From: Brachypterus glaber
Lineage: Eukaryota > Arthropoda > Insecta > Coleoptera > Kateretidae
Reading direction: 5' to 3'
DNA: 64,000 bases
Assembly: GCA_958510825.1 (NCBI GenBank)
Contig: OY294044.1
Location: forward strand, 103,578,893 to 103,642,892
Under the pieces are notes generated by a model. It did no database searches. It had not been told where the DNA came from and was given only the letters and a program-made list of their open reading frames with translations. Shown here piece by piece: positions 20,419-30,457 of the stretch. The position numbers and the translations under genes were made by a program. Every line of letters starts with the position of its first letter. Positions within the stretch are counted from its first letter, which is position 1.

Positions 20419-20565
20419 GTTATTATTATATTAAAAAAATGATCCAAACAAAAGTTGCTGGAAATTTCTTCCTTAATAAAATTGGTTATATGCATTTTTA
20501 TCGTAAGATGCATATTAAGCAACTCACCCCTAAAATTCAAGATAGCGTACATTTAATGCAGTTAA
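20419..20565. repeat. Right arm of the large inverted repeat
   Basis: Reverse complement of 18783-18935, including TGCATTTTTATCGTAAGATG and AAAATTCAAGATAGC. An open frame across it has no domain and is a by-product. Confidence 0.65.
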
Positions 20566-20633
20566 CATTTATTATTTGACTGGACTAAAAGTTAAAAGGC
20601 CCTGTTTTAAAACTTCATATAATCTCATTTATA

Positions 20634-21908
20634 CAGCCTGTTCCAGAACTCGCGTACCGAAATTTGAGGGTATATTAAAAACCCTCTGGAAAATATGAAA
20701 AAAATTAAAAAAAAATCCATCTTCAATACTAATTAAAAAGGAAGCTATTTAAACTGACCAATCCTGTTGCTGATGTTAAATTACCTAAAAATTAGTTTTT
20801 CCCTACTTATTATTAACTATGGTTGCATTTTAATGGTTGACTCGTGCATTGTTTAAGACTTTCAACTTTAGAATCTTTTTAGGTTATTATATTTTGACAA
20901 AACCGACAGAGGCTATCAAATATTCTATTTTTATAGGGTCACTCCATCCGGCGGTGGTTTTATGATACCCGTCTTAGACGGCAGCAACAAACTGCCGCTG
21001 CAACTCCATTCAGCGCGCTGAATGTAGTGTTTTTTTTTATTAGAAACTCAGATCTTTTAATTGATTTACTGGCTATAAATTCTTAATACAAATTAATAAA
21101 ATAAAAATACAATAACTGAATTCCTTAAATTAAAAAAACCATCTCTTTGAAACCCAGACTCATCCGTAAAAAGAATGCTTTTTACAAAGTTTTCATTTTC
21201 TTGATGTTTCTGCAACAGCCATGTGCAAAATTCGACTCGTAAAGGATAGTCCTCCGGTGTCAAGCATTGTACTCGAGTGTAATGAAAGGGATGCATTTTT
21301 TCATCTTTTAGAATTCGTTGAACAGAGGTCTTAGACATATCAAGATTTCTAGCCACGATACTAAGGCTTGTTTCAGGTTCTTCTTCAAAAGCCTGAATTA
21401 CAGCTTCTTCATTATCAACAGTTCTTGCAGTTCGCGGAGCGCCTCCAATCTCTTTTTTGTTTGGAGTTAAATTTACAGAATTTCTTGCCCTTTGCACCAA
21501 TCTTAAAATAACATTTCTGCTAGGATGTTCTCTATTGGGAAAACGAATAGAATATTCTACAGATGTAGCTGAAGCACTCCGGCCACACTCGCCATATAAA
21601 ATTAGCATTTCGCAATACTCTTCTGAAGTAAACATCATGAAAGTTTTGATATTTTTTTATGACATTAATAAATATTTATGTCACATTAATCACCATGTCA
21701 ACCTACAGAATATGTACCTGCAATAATTAAATTTGCTTCCATAGCTACAAATTCAACCTTTAATGGTAATTTACAATCAGCAACAGTATTGGTCCACTTA
21801 AAGCCACTTATTTTTGAATTGAACGAAGATGGATTTTTTTTGAATTTTTTTTCATATTTTCCAGAGGGTTTTTAATTTCGGTACGCGAGTTCTGGAACAG
21901 GCTCCCCA
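20634..21908 (-). mobile_element. Mariner-like DNA transposon, internally defective
   Basis: The ends CCTGTTCCAGAACTCGCGTA (from 20637) and its complement (to about 21901) are inverted, extend into AATTTxxxxG and ACCCTCTGGAAAATATG, and are flanked by TA. It carries the N-terminal half of a transposase on the minus strand. The remaining 460 bp to the left end has no transposase sequence. Confidence 0.8.
21093..21638 (-). pseudogene. Mariner-type transposase, N-terminal half, cut after first catalytic Asp
   Basis: The frame starts MMFTSEEYCEMLILYGECGR, a DUF4817-type helix-turn-helix common at the N-terminus of insect mariner-like transposases. It continues through GGAPRTART and a second HTH (SLSIVARNLDMSKTSVQRIL). 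It reaches ILFTDESGF, which carries the first Asp of the DD(D/E) catalytic triad, then runs FFNLRN and ends after a short unrelated tail. About half of a usual mariner transposase of roughly 340 residues is missing, with both remaining acidic residues. It could bind its ends but could not catalyse transposition. There are no frameshifts in the preserved part, so the deletion may be fairly recent. Confidence 0.85.
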
Positions 21909-23080
21909 TAGATATTCTCATGTTAACAAAAAAAAATGAAACATTTTTATTGTTTTTTTACGGGTGAAAAAATATTCGTGAACTTAAACGAAATAGAGAC
22001 AATAAACATTCTCATTTTGCCACCCGTCTAGAAAGGGTACCTGTTTCAGCTTGTTTGGTGAGGTAAGCGTGTAAAATGGAGTAAAACATTTTTTTTTTCA
22101 AAAAAAGTTTTTTATTTATTGTTTAATTTTTTTAATTAAAAAAAAGGTTTTTTTTTCAAAAAACATTTTTTGTTTTAGTGAACCTAGGCCTACACTGTAA
22201 CAATTAAACTGAATATTAAGTTGCAAACGAATAGGTAATCGGAAGTTATTATCCTATAAAATTGAACTTTAATTTTTGTTAAAAACACGCAACATTTCAT
22301 TCCTTAAATATTAGTCAGTGATTTTGGAACTAAACTCCGCGCATTATCTATCTGAGTTGATGGTCATTTGTTTCTTGTTATTTGGTTGGCAGAATATATT
22401 TAGTTCCTTATGTAAGGTTTTCATCTTGTTTAAAATTTATTGTCAATCAAGACATTATTTTGACATTTATAAAAAAATCCAAATAATTTGCTTTAGCAAG
22501 AAGAAATAACAAGAAAAGTGCATAAAAAGAAAACTAAAGCATCAATCTATAAACATTTTGTTTAAATGAAGTAATATAATGCAGTGCTCTATAAATTTTT
22601 GAAGTAAACACTATAACAGAGAATTTTTTGGTTAAAATAATTCTAGTCCGTAATTTTGTTCAGGTAATGTTAAATTTAAGTTTATAATAGCACTTTATGA
22701 ATAAAAACTTACTTTTATTATAATTTTGAACAAAGTTTTACTTTTTAAACAGATTTTGTTATTATTTGTAAGACGTAAAATGACAGTCAATTTAACCTAA
22801 ATGTTAAAAATTATCAAAAGCACAATGGGCTACAAAAATATTACTAAAAGTCATTTTTAAACCACTAATCATAGCTTCCTTGATCCAATTTGTTACTCAG
22901 ATAGATAATGCGCCGAGTATATATTCTATCCATTTGTGACTAAATATTCAGTTACCAATGGATAGGAAGTTATGATTTAATACAAATGTACATTAATTTT
23001 TTTCTTTAAGCATACTAAAATGTTCATATTTTATAACTGAACACACTAGTGATCTATTTTTTTTTAAATGAGTTTATTGT
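21909..23080. other. AT-rich stretch, nothing recognised
   Basis: A short hairpin lies around 22931-22970 (TCTATCCATTTG with CCAATGGATAG). An open frame at 22318-22509 has no domain. No repeat from elsewhere in the window is evident. Confidence 0.35.
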
Positions 23081-23236
23081 TGTACGCCGTAAAAAAAAGT
23101 TAGCTAGAAAAACCACCACTGGCGGCAGCACTGTTTGACTTTGATGACAGCCATACTTCAAAATTGTTTGTTTATTATGTAAACAGGTGATTGACTCGAG
23201 ATTCTGTGCAAAAACCTTGTGTGAAATTGATTAAAA

Positions 23237-23365
23237 ATGCTTGAATATATGGTTTATACACCTAAAAATCTCTCCGAAATTGCAAATGCTACATTAGACA
23301 AGTTACCATCGAAATCGCGAAAACTGTACGATTTAGCCTACGAAAAAAAAATAAAAATGAGCTAA
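23237..23365 (+). pseudogene. Short fragment resembling the start of a tyrosine-recombinase-like protein
   Basis: A 42-codon frame from the ATG at 23237 includes LPSKSRKLYDLAYEKK. The pattern LPxKSxxxYxxxYxxF is common at the N-terminal core-binding segment of tyrosine-recombinase-like (Crypton-type) proteins in insects. The expected continuation is missing, and the frame stops at 23363-23365. The sequence before it (23105-23235) is less AT-rich than average. The assignment is by pattern only. It could be a first exon, but no GT donor follows directly. Confidence 0.35.
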
Positions 23366-23518
23366 GGAAGGTTTAAGTTTATTTCAAAAGGGTTTTATTG
23401 GGCTATTTTATAAAATTTAAATTTAATAAATAAACATACTTTATTATGTACTGAATAAATTAAATTCAAAAATTAATATTTAAAAAATATATATATATAG
23501 GATGCTTGAAGAAAAAAT

Positions 23519-23660
23519 AGTATGTTTCACTTAGAGGAAAAGTGCTTTTATTACTCGTCTGTAGTTTCCGGACTCCGCTTCGAGTTGTCCGTAAATTCTA
23601 CAGACTAGTAAAAAAAGCATCACTTTTCCTCTTAGTAAAACAATACACTATTGTTAAAAA
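23519..23660. repeat. Hairpin repeat
   Basis: AGAGGAAAAGTGCTTTTATTACTCGTCTGTAG-like sequence on the left pairs with its complement around 23598-23640 (CTACAGACTAGT and GCATCACTTTTCCTC). The loop holds CCGGACTCCGCTTCGAG. It is noncoding despite an open frame across it. Confidence 0.6.
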
Positions 23661-23739
23661 CACTGTAGTTCTAAAGTCGCGTACTTTATTTAAGAACGGA
23701 CACGAAATGTTGTGTGTTTTTAACAAAAATTGAAGTACA

Positions 23740-24940
23740 AGTATTATTTTGTTGGCAGCATTATTTTTTATTTTAATTCAAAATATTTTTTGTAAAAATT
23801 TGTAATTTCTGAATCAGAGGCGAATCCAGAAGTCTTGGTGGAGGAAGCCCTTAACTATTTTTGAAAAAAAAAATAGTCATCTAAAGTAATAGTATCTTAA
23901 TGTTTATCTGTTACAAAGAAATGATAGGGGGGGGGGGCTGGTGGGCGGCAGCCCCCCCCCCAGGCCCTCAAATTTAATGTTTTTAAAATGACTTTTTTAC
24001 TATTTTGCTTGTTCGCTTTTCAAAAAATTTCGCCTGTGGCGCTAATATCTCGATTTTTGTTAATAGATTTTATAAAATAATATCCCTCAAACTGGAAAGT
24101 GTGAAGCACCAATACTTTTTCTAAAGATTTTTGTCTGCGGTTTTAAACATGATCAGTTGTTTTTTAAGAGGTTTTTACATACCCATTTGAAGTTTTATAA
24201 AATAATTTGCTTATCCGGAAAAACTATAAAATCTTTTAAAAAATTTTCTTGATAAGCAATAATGTGATATTACAATTTTAATTAATAGATTTTGTAAAAT
24301 TATTTACATGTCTGCAAGTTCTGATGTGTCTGGGAAATGCGAAAATTTAGGATTTTCTTATTTCATCTGTCTATTAGAAGTTTTTTTTTAATAAATTGTT
24401 TTTCAAATTTCGACGTGAACGTATGTGACCTAAAAAATTCTAATCAAAATTGTCTGCGGCGCTAAACTTGCTTACCAAAATTGCAAAAAAGTCTGGCTAC
24501 ACCCTGCACTCTTTACTGTTAAAAAGCTAAGTAGGCCATAATAGGCCATAAATAGACCATAAAAAAATACTGTGGCCGTCCCTGGCTCAGACCCTCCACA
24601 AGAAAGGTCCTAGGTGCGCCACTGGCGCCATCCCTGGTCGTATACATTTTTATTCGGGCTTTTGTCACAGTTTTAGATGTATACATAATTTATACATAAT
24701 GTGCGTCCAACCAGATGTAAGTTAATAAGTGTCGCATAAATTAGAAGTTTGTTTTGACCAAACACACAAATATTCATGAATATTGATATATGACTAATAG
24801 CTTTTACTTCGACACACTAATACATTTACATGTCTATTAATATTGGCATCATACATGTATACTGGATAAATATAATGTGCATTTTTCTTAGGGTGTGGAA
24901 ATAATATGGACCAGTAGGTAATATGGACCAACCTGGCCTT
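23740..24940. other. AT-rich stretch with dispersed-repeat sequence
   Basis: G- and C-runs occur at 23927-23963. Segments such as GCGCCACTGGCGCCATCCCTGG (about 24615) look like the edge of a decayed dispersed repeat. No coding or clear termini are seen. Confidence 0.35.
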
Positions 24941-24949
24941 GGTTTGAGC

Positions 24950-25440
24950 TCCCACCTGGCGTTTTCGCTAAGCCCCCCTGGTATTTTGTTTGGGGGGCGC
25001 TAAGCTTGGTAGAAATTGTCAGGGACAAAGATTTTTTTTCGTAAAGGTAATTTTCGGGGCGCCAACTCTTTTTTTTTTACAGGGGCGCAAAGTTTAGTAG
25101 AACCGTGAGGGACAAAGCTTTTTTTCTTAAAGGTAATTTTTGGGGCGACAATTTTGGTAGAAACCGACAGGGACAAAGCTTTTTTTCTTGAAGGTAATTT
25201 CTGGGGTGCCAATTTCCAAAAAGCCTTTTTTTGAAGGTAATTTCTGGGGCGCCAATTTCTTTTTGGTAGAACCGTCAGGGACAAAGCTTTTTTTTCGTAA
25301 ATGTAATTTTTGGGGCGCCAACTCTTTTTTGCAGGGGCGCCAACTCTTTTTTGCAGAGGCGCCAAGTTTGGCAGAAACCGCCAGAGAGAAAGCTTTTTTT
25401 CTTGAATATATTTTTTCTTTCTTTTTTTTTTGAGGGTCCA
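24950..25440. repeat. Irregular minisatellite, units of about 60-85 bp
   Basis: At least five head-to-tail units share GGTAGAAxCGxxAGGGACAAAG, a T-run, AAAGGTAATTT and GGGGCGCCAA. Several overlapping open frames on both strands here simply read the repeat and are not genes. Unit length varies through T-run length and small deletions. Confidence 0.7.
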
Positions 25441-25490
25441 CCCTGGAGGCTGAGTCCCCCTAGATTTGTTCTGCTTACGGCCCTGAAAAT

Positions 25491-26660
25491 AAGCCCAAAC
25501 ATCTATGCTGAACATGAAATTTACCATTACATAACTAGGAGACAAGTATGATTTAAAAATTTACATGAGGGTGAGAAACACTTTCCTTTCGAGTGGTATA
25601 CACTATTTTACTTACGAATGTAAGACGCACAGTTGCGAAAGTAAAACACAGAAAAGAAATACATAAAGAGTGACTCTGTTTAGTGACGGTTTTGGTTCCC
25701 ATAACCACCGCTTGATAGAGTGACTAATTGAGAGAAAGTTTTAAAAAGCCGTGAAGATTTGTAATGCTACGCATTCCATTATATAGGTACTATTCACAGT
25801 AAATGGTATATTGCATTTTTCCAAATATTTCTCAAAAAAAAATATACACTTAAAAAAAGATCTTTTTTTTGAAAAATTTTTAATTTTTTTTTCAGAAAAA
25901 AAAATAAATTAAAATATAAATTTTTTCCAAATTTTTTCATTTTTTTAAAATTTTCTTTTTGCAAAAACCGAAAAATTCAATTCAAAAAAGAAATAAAAAA
26001 TATTCATTGTTTTTAAATCTTTTTTTTTTTTTGAAAACGAACAATTTTTATTTATTTTTTTTTAATATAAAAAAAATCAAAATTTTTCATTTTTTTTATT
26101 TTATTTTTGCGATGATATTTTTTAATTTTTTTTTTAACCCTCGTTACTTTTTTTATTTTTGGGGGGATTACTTTTTAAAATTGGTAGTATTGATCCTTAT
26201 AATAAAAGTAAAAGTAATTTTTCCTGAAATAGTAGTACGTATATCGGAATTTCCTTTCGGAGCTGAAAGAAAATTCCGATTATATTTTTGATTTTTTAAA
26301 AAGTTTAACCCCCATAACTTTTTTGTATTTGGGGGGATTACTTTAAAAATGGGTAGAATTGACCCTTATAATAAAAGTAATTTTTTCCTAAAAAAGTTAC
26401 GTTAATCGGAATTTTCTTTCAGCCTTTTTCGATTTTTGAAAATTCGAAACTATCGTATAATACTATTCTAGCGCAGGCGCTCTGTGAATAGTATAATAAT
26501 AGTATTTTCTTATATATTGTAGATATTTTTCTAAAAGTCTATATCTCATATTCGTTTGTTGCAAAATTTAACTAATACGGAAAGTACCTACCAAAGATCC
26601 TGAATTTGAGAAAAAAATTTCCGGTACGAATAATTTAACTACCGGCTATCGGTACGAGGA
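25491..26660. other. Low-complexity AT-rich DNA with an imperfect duplication
   Basis: T- and A-runs dominate 25800-26130. Segments 26136-26280 and 26306-26430 are imperfect direct repeats (GGGGGGATTACTTT, GACCCTTATAATAAAAGTAA-like). An open frame at 25959-26291 has only homopolymer-driven composition. Confidence 0.5.
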
Positions 26661-26811
26661 TTTTAATAGTATATTAAAGTACTAGTTTCATAACATACGT
26701 TTTTAGCGCACGAGTAGAAGTTTAGAAAACGAGCAGCTTGCGGCGAGTTTTCTAAAGTACTAGTGCGCTAAAAACGTGTTATGAAACGAGTGCTTTATAC
26801 AATTTTTTCTA

Positions 26812-27860
26812 ATTTAATTAATTAATAATGTTCTTTATTGGTTACCCAAAAGGCCATTGACCGAGGTCCTTCAGCCGTGTTAACAAAATATTGTAGAAGT
26901 TAACAAAAATATAGAATATTAAAACTTAACATATTCAATGGATTGTAAAAAAAAAAAAAAAAGTAAAATATGTATATAAATAAACAAATAAAATATAAAG
27001 TAATGTTTGTATCAGTTCCTTATTTCCAGTAGTATTTGCAGTAGTGTTTTTTCGGGTAATTTTGCACGTGGAGGATTATTGTTTCTAGGGATACAGAAAA
27101 GGTTTAGGATATCGGAATTAAAATCGGATCTAGCAAAATTTGTAGAGAGTGCGTGGAGTCGTTCAAGAACTGGAGGAGTAGAGGTTAGTTGCAGGAGTGA
27201 AGCGTTGGAAGGGTTGTGGAGTGGGTTAGCAGGATTTCGAATCTTCGTGATCTTCCTTAGTGCTGAGGTTTCGCCGATTTGAATGTTTGCTTTCGCTGGG
27301 TTGTTACAATTTAGAAATAAAGGATGTCCATACTCCAACAGTGGTCTGCATATGGCTTTATAGATTCTGCTGGCCGTGAGAGTGTTGATTCCCTGGTTTT
27401 TGTACGTTAAACTTCGAAAGTGGCTGGCTCTTGTTATAGTTGCTTTCTTAATAGATCGGGTGTATTGGTTAAAATTGAGTTTTTGGTCTAGACTGATGCC
27501 GAGGAATTTGACTGATGGTAAGGGATGGATGTTTTCGTTGTTTAGACTTATTGTAGGAGAGTTGTTGCTAGGATTGTGATTGAAGATGGCAAGCTGAGAT
27601 TTTGCGGCATTTATAGTTTGTCTCCATTTGCGGAACCAGGTGGATGTTGAGTTTGCTAAATTTTGCAGTGATTCCATAGCTTTTTTAACTGTTTTATTGT
27701 GGGCTATCAGGGCGGCATCATCAGCAAATTGTAGAATGTATGCATTGGGATTGAAGTGGTCGGGGTTATTGAATTTATGGTGGTATAGGTCATAGCAGAA
27801 AATATTATAGAGAAGAGGGGAGAGGGGTGAACCTTGCGGGACACCTTGTTCGGGAATAAA
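26812..27860 (-). mobile_element. LINE E, Jockey-type, 5'-truncated, with 11-bp duplication
   Basis: The boundaries are set by AATTTTTTCTA at 26801-26811 and 27861-27871. The undisturbed target (AATTTTTTCTATTTTG on the opposite strand) is in FB-C copy 3 at about 38355-38370. The 3' UTR, from about 27011 down, includes AATAAAGAACATTATTAATT near the end, a polyadenylation-like signal. The 5' truncation is in the palm domain. Confidence 0.9.
27012..27860 (-). CDS. LINE E reverse transcriptase, palm to C-terminus
   Basis: The frame is open for 283 codons from the truncation point; the first Met is at 27677. It opens with QGVPQGSPLSPLLYNIF (RT motif 4), has the catalytic FADDAALIA box about 40 residues on, then VKFLGISLDQKLNF and a thumb and C-terminal region ending at the stop near 27012. 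The VPQGS and FADD pattern with the downstream spacing is that of Jockey-clade LINEs. No frameshift or internal stop is seen, which suggests a recent insertion. The endonuclease and RT fingers are absent because of the 5' truncation. Confidence 0.9.
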   Translation of the reverse strand, partial: FIPEQGVPQGSPLSPLLYNIFCYDLYHHKFNNPDHFNPNAYILQFADDAALIAHNKTVKKAMESLQNLANSTSTWFRKWRQTINAAKSQLAIFNHNPSNNSPTISLNNENIHPLPSVKFLGISLDQKLNFNQYTRSIKKATITRASHFRSLTYKNQGINTLTASRIYKAICRPLLEYGHPLFLNCNNPAKANIQIGETSALRKITKIRNPANPLHNPSNASLLQLTSTPPVLERLHALSTNFARSDFNSDILNLFCIPRNNNPPRAKLPEKTLLQILLEIRN

Positions 27861-28255
27861 AATTTTTTCTATTTTGCTCTAAAATTTAAAAAACTTACAT
27901 TTAAATTGATGACTGATTTAGGGATTTTTGTTTCGAATTGGCATTACAGTTTTCGCCATGTTTAAAGTTCTAAGAACGAATATTATTTTGATATATTTTA
28001 TAGTCATTTCTTCTCTTTTCCACTGCAAGTAACCAAGCCACAATTTTAACACGGTAAAACATAACCTAAACACAAAACCCTGTAGAAAATTAAACTTTAA
28101 ACCGAAGTTCACAATTGCACGACAAACGTCAAGAGATAGACTTTTGTCTGTTGCCAGCCCAAAAGAAAAAAAAGTAGAGACCTCTTATGGACCTATAAGA
28201 ACACGCAAAATGCGTGTCATTATGAGCTTATAAGAGACGCAAAATAGAAAAAAGA

Positions 28256-28585
28256 TATAAGTAAATTATAAATTATACAGTAAAATTACATGTTTGCTTT
28301 AAATCTGTTTAATAGTAATTTTAAAATATTGTAATTTTAAAAGTTTATTTTAGGATAAATGTTTAAGCTGTCATCGTAAATTTAAAGGGTAAGTTCAAAG
28401 ATTAAAGGAGACTACCGAGATCTCCCTATAGGGAGTGGCCTGTAGGAGAATAAGGACCACCTTGTGGTGGATTGAACTGCAATTTAAACTGATTAGTATG
28501 CACTTAATTTAAGTTCCATATGATGATGAGAACATGATTGAAATGGAGTCTAAAATTCAATGAGACTGACGATTTTTATTCGAAA
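28256..28585. other. Nothing recognised
   Basis: AT-rich. A short GC-richer part (28415-28480, GAGATCTCCCTATAGGGAG) contains a small palindrome. Confidence 0.35.
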
Positions 28586-29475
28586 CAGTTTAAAGTTAAG
28601 GTACAATGTTAAAACTACTGATGGTTTTAGATGGATCATCATGTGAGCTTTCAAGGGACATGAACAACGAACTAATAACTCTTCTCTCTAGAATACTCTT
28701 ACCGTTAATATAAAGTATCTCCAACATCTCGGTTTGTTTGTAAACAAATAGTGGGTATATTCAGGCCTAAACAATAACAGTTACCAGTAACTGTTATTGT
28801 TGTCTCTGTTAGATCAAAGCTGTGCGAGTAAGACAGACAAATGTATATGCTGGCTACGTTTTTTCACTTTTTTCAAATGAAATGCCTATTCTAGAGAGAA
28901 CAGTTATTAGTTCGTTGGACATGAAGCAATCTGCGGGTAAACGCTTATTTTAAACACTATATTGGCCTTACATCCCAATCATGTCGGAACTAAGCGTTTC
29001 CCCATAGATTGCTTTATTATGAAAACTTTTTAATGTTCCATCTAAAACCGTCAGTGGTTTTAGCATAGTAACTTGTCTTCAACAGGCCAATCTTGGTAGT
29101 CTCCTTTCCCATAAAACAGTGAAAATATCGATTTAACTAAATCATATGGGTATATACATAATTTACTCTTTAATTTTACCTCCATTTTTTACAGTGTAGT
29201 TCCTCCTGCTGTACTATTTTTTTTTGTAGTCACATATCTAATCAGATCTGCAATTTCCAGAATTTTTCAAAATTTTCCTTATAGTAATATTATTTAACGT
29301 GTTTGGCATTAATTAAAAAACTTATTAATAGTTTTACTACGTTTACATAAACAATAAACTAACAAAACCACTAGGACAAATATTTTCTTTCTATTTTGAA
29401 TAGAAAATTGGGTTTGAATATTATTCTAGAATTAAATTTGAATTTCCATTTCTTACAAATTATAAGTTATAAGAA
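28586..29475. repeat. Tandem duplication, unit 1 (with nested MITE)
   Basis: The unit begins CAGTTTAAAGTTAAGG and runs to about 29475. It contains a foldback element whose arms read ACCACTGATGGTTTTAGATGG-like sequence (about 28600-28640) and its complement (29035-29070). Unit 2 at 29547-30190 repeats it with a few percent difference and without the 253-bp insertion at 28665. Confidence 0.75.
28665..28917. mobile_element. MITE with CAACGAAC ends and 8-bp duplication
   Basis: The ends CAACGAACTAATAACT and AGTTATTAGTTCGTTG are inverted, and pairing extends through TCTCTCTAGAATA. The flanks GACATGAA at 28657-28664 and 28918-28925 are an exact 8-bp duplication, as made by hAT-type transposases. 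Unit 2 shows the target once, at about 29630-29637. A perfect inner palindrome around ACAGTTACCAGTAACTGT is at 28770-28800. Confidence 0.85.
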
Positions 29476-29483
29476 TGTCAAAA

Positions 29484-29546
29484 ATATGCAAAGGGAACTT
29501 TCAAGTATTACGTAACGCTCCTAGGGAGGGGGGGCTTTTTGGAGTG
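29484..29546. repeat. Fragment of a PIF/Harbinger-like MITE at the duplication junction
   Basis: GGGAACTTTCAAGTATTACG, followed by the GCTCCTAGGGAGGG and GTGTTACGCCC interior seen at 6105-6160. It lacks the right end and abuts duplication unit 2 directly. Confidence 0.6.
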
Positions 29547-30190
29547 TTACGCCCAGTTTAAAGTTAAGTTACAATGTTAAAACCACTGATGGCTTTAGAT
29601 GGAGCATCATGTGAGCTTTCAAGTGACATGAAGCAATCTGCGAGTAAACACTTATTTTAAACACTATATTGGCCTTACATCCCAATCAAGTCGGAACTAA
29701 GCGTTTCCCCACAGATTGCTTTATTATGAAAACTTACATAATGTTCCATCTAAAACGATCAGTGGTTTTAGCATTGTAACTTGTCTTCAACATGCCAATC
29801 TCGGTAGTCTCCTTTCCCATAAAATAGTGAAAATATCGAATTAACTAAATCATATGAGTATATACATAATTTACTCTTTATTTTTACCCCCATTTTTAAT
29901 AGTGTAGTTCCTCCTGCTGTACTGTGTTTTTTTTTTGTAAACACATATCTAATCAGATCTGCAATTTCCAGAATTTTTCAATATTTTCCTTATAGTAATA
30001 TTATTTAACGTGTTTTGAATTAATTAAAAAACTTATTAATAGTTTTACTACGTTTACATAAACATTAAACCAACAAAACCACTAGGACAAATATTTTCTT
30101 TCTATTTTGAATAGGAAATTGCGCTTGAATATTATTTTAGATTTAAATCTGAATTTACCTTTCTTATAACTTATTCCCTTGGTCGGAAAG
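29547..30190. repeat. Tandem duplication, unit 2
   Basis: Second copy of 28586-29475, colinear, lacking the MITE. It includes the foldback arms and the shared distal segment (TGTAGTTCCTCCTGCTGTAC). Confidence 0.75.
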
Positions 30191-30457
30191 GCTCTTGTAG
30201 CTAACTTCACCTTTAGTATATCACTTGTCAAATTGAATTGAATCGACCTAAATTTTATGACAAAACAGTTTTAAATGCATTTATTTTTTTATTTATTCAT
30301 TTATTTATGATTTATTTTTATAAAATAGCATCATATGAATTTAAGTTATATTCTTTTGGCATTTATAAAAAATAAACAGTGACTACTTCTAACTTTATAG
30401 GTTATTATTATATTACTATTTGTTGGTTTAGTTAAACGTGATAAACTTTAGTTAAAA

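Larger units (their letters stand above)
26669..28255. repeat. Foldback repeat FB-C, copy 2 (reverse orientation, split by a LINE)
   Basis: The copy runs from the terminal hairpin (26685-26790, ACTAGTTTCATAACATACG to ACGTGTTATGAAACGAG) to the CACGCAAAATGCGTG hairpin (28200-28250). It is split at 26812-27860. Order and sequence match the uninterrupted copy at 37984-38500. Confidence 0.65.

Noticed and set aside
25000..25551. Up to five overlapping frames rich in Lys and Phe
   Set aside because: All read the same minisatellite in different phases; there is no domain and no consistent frame between units.
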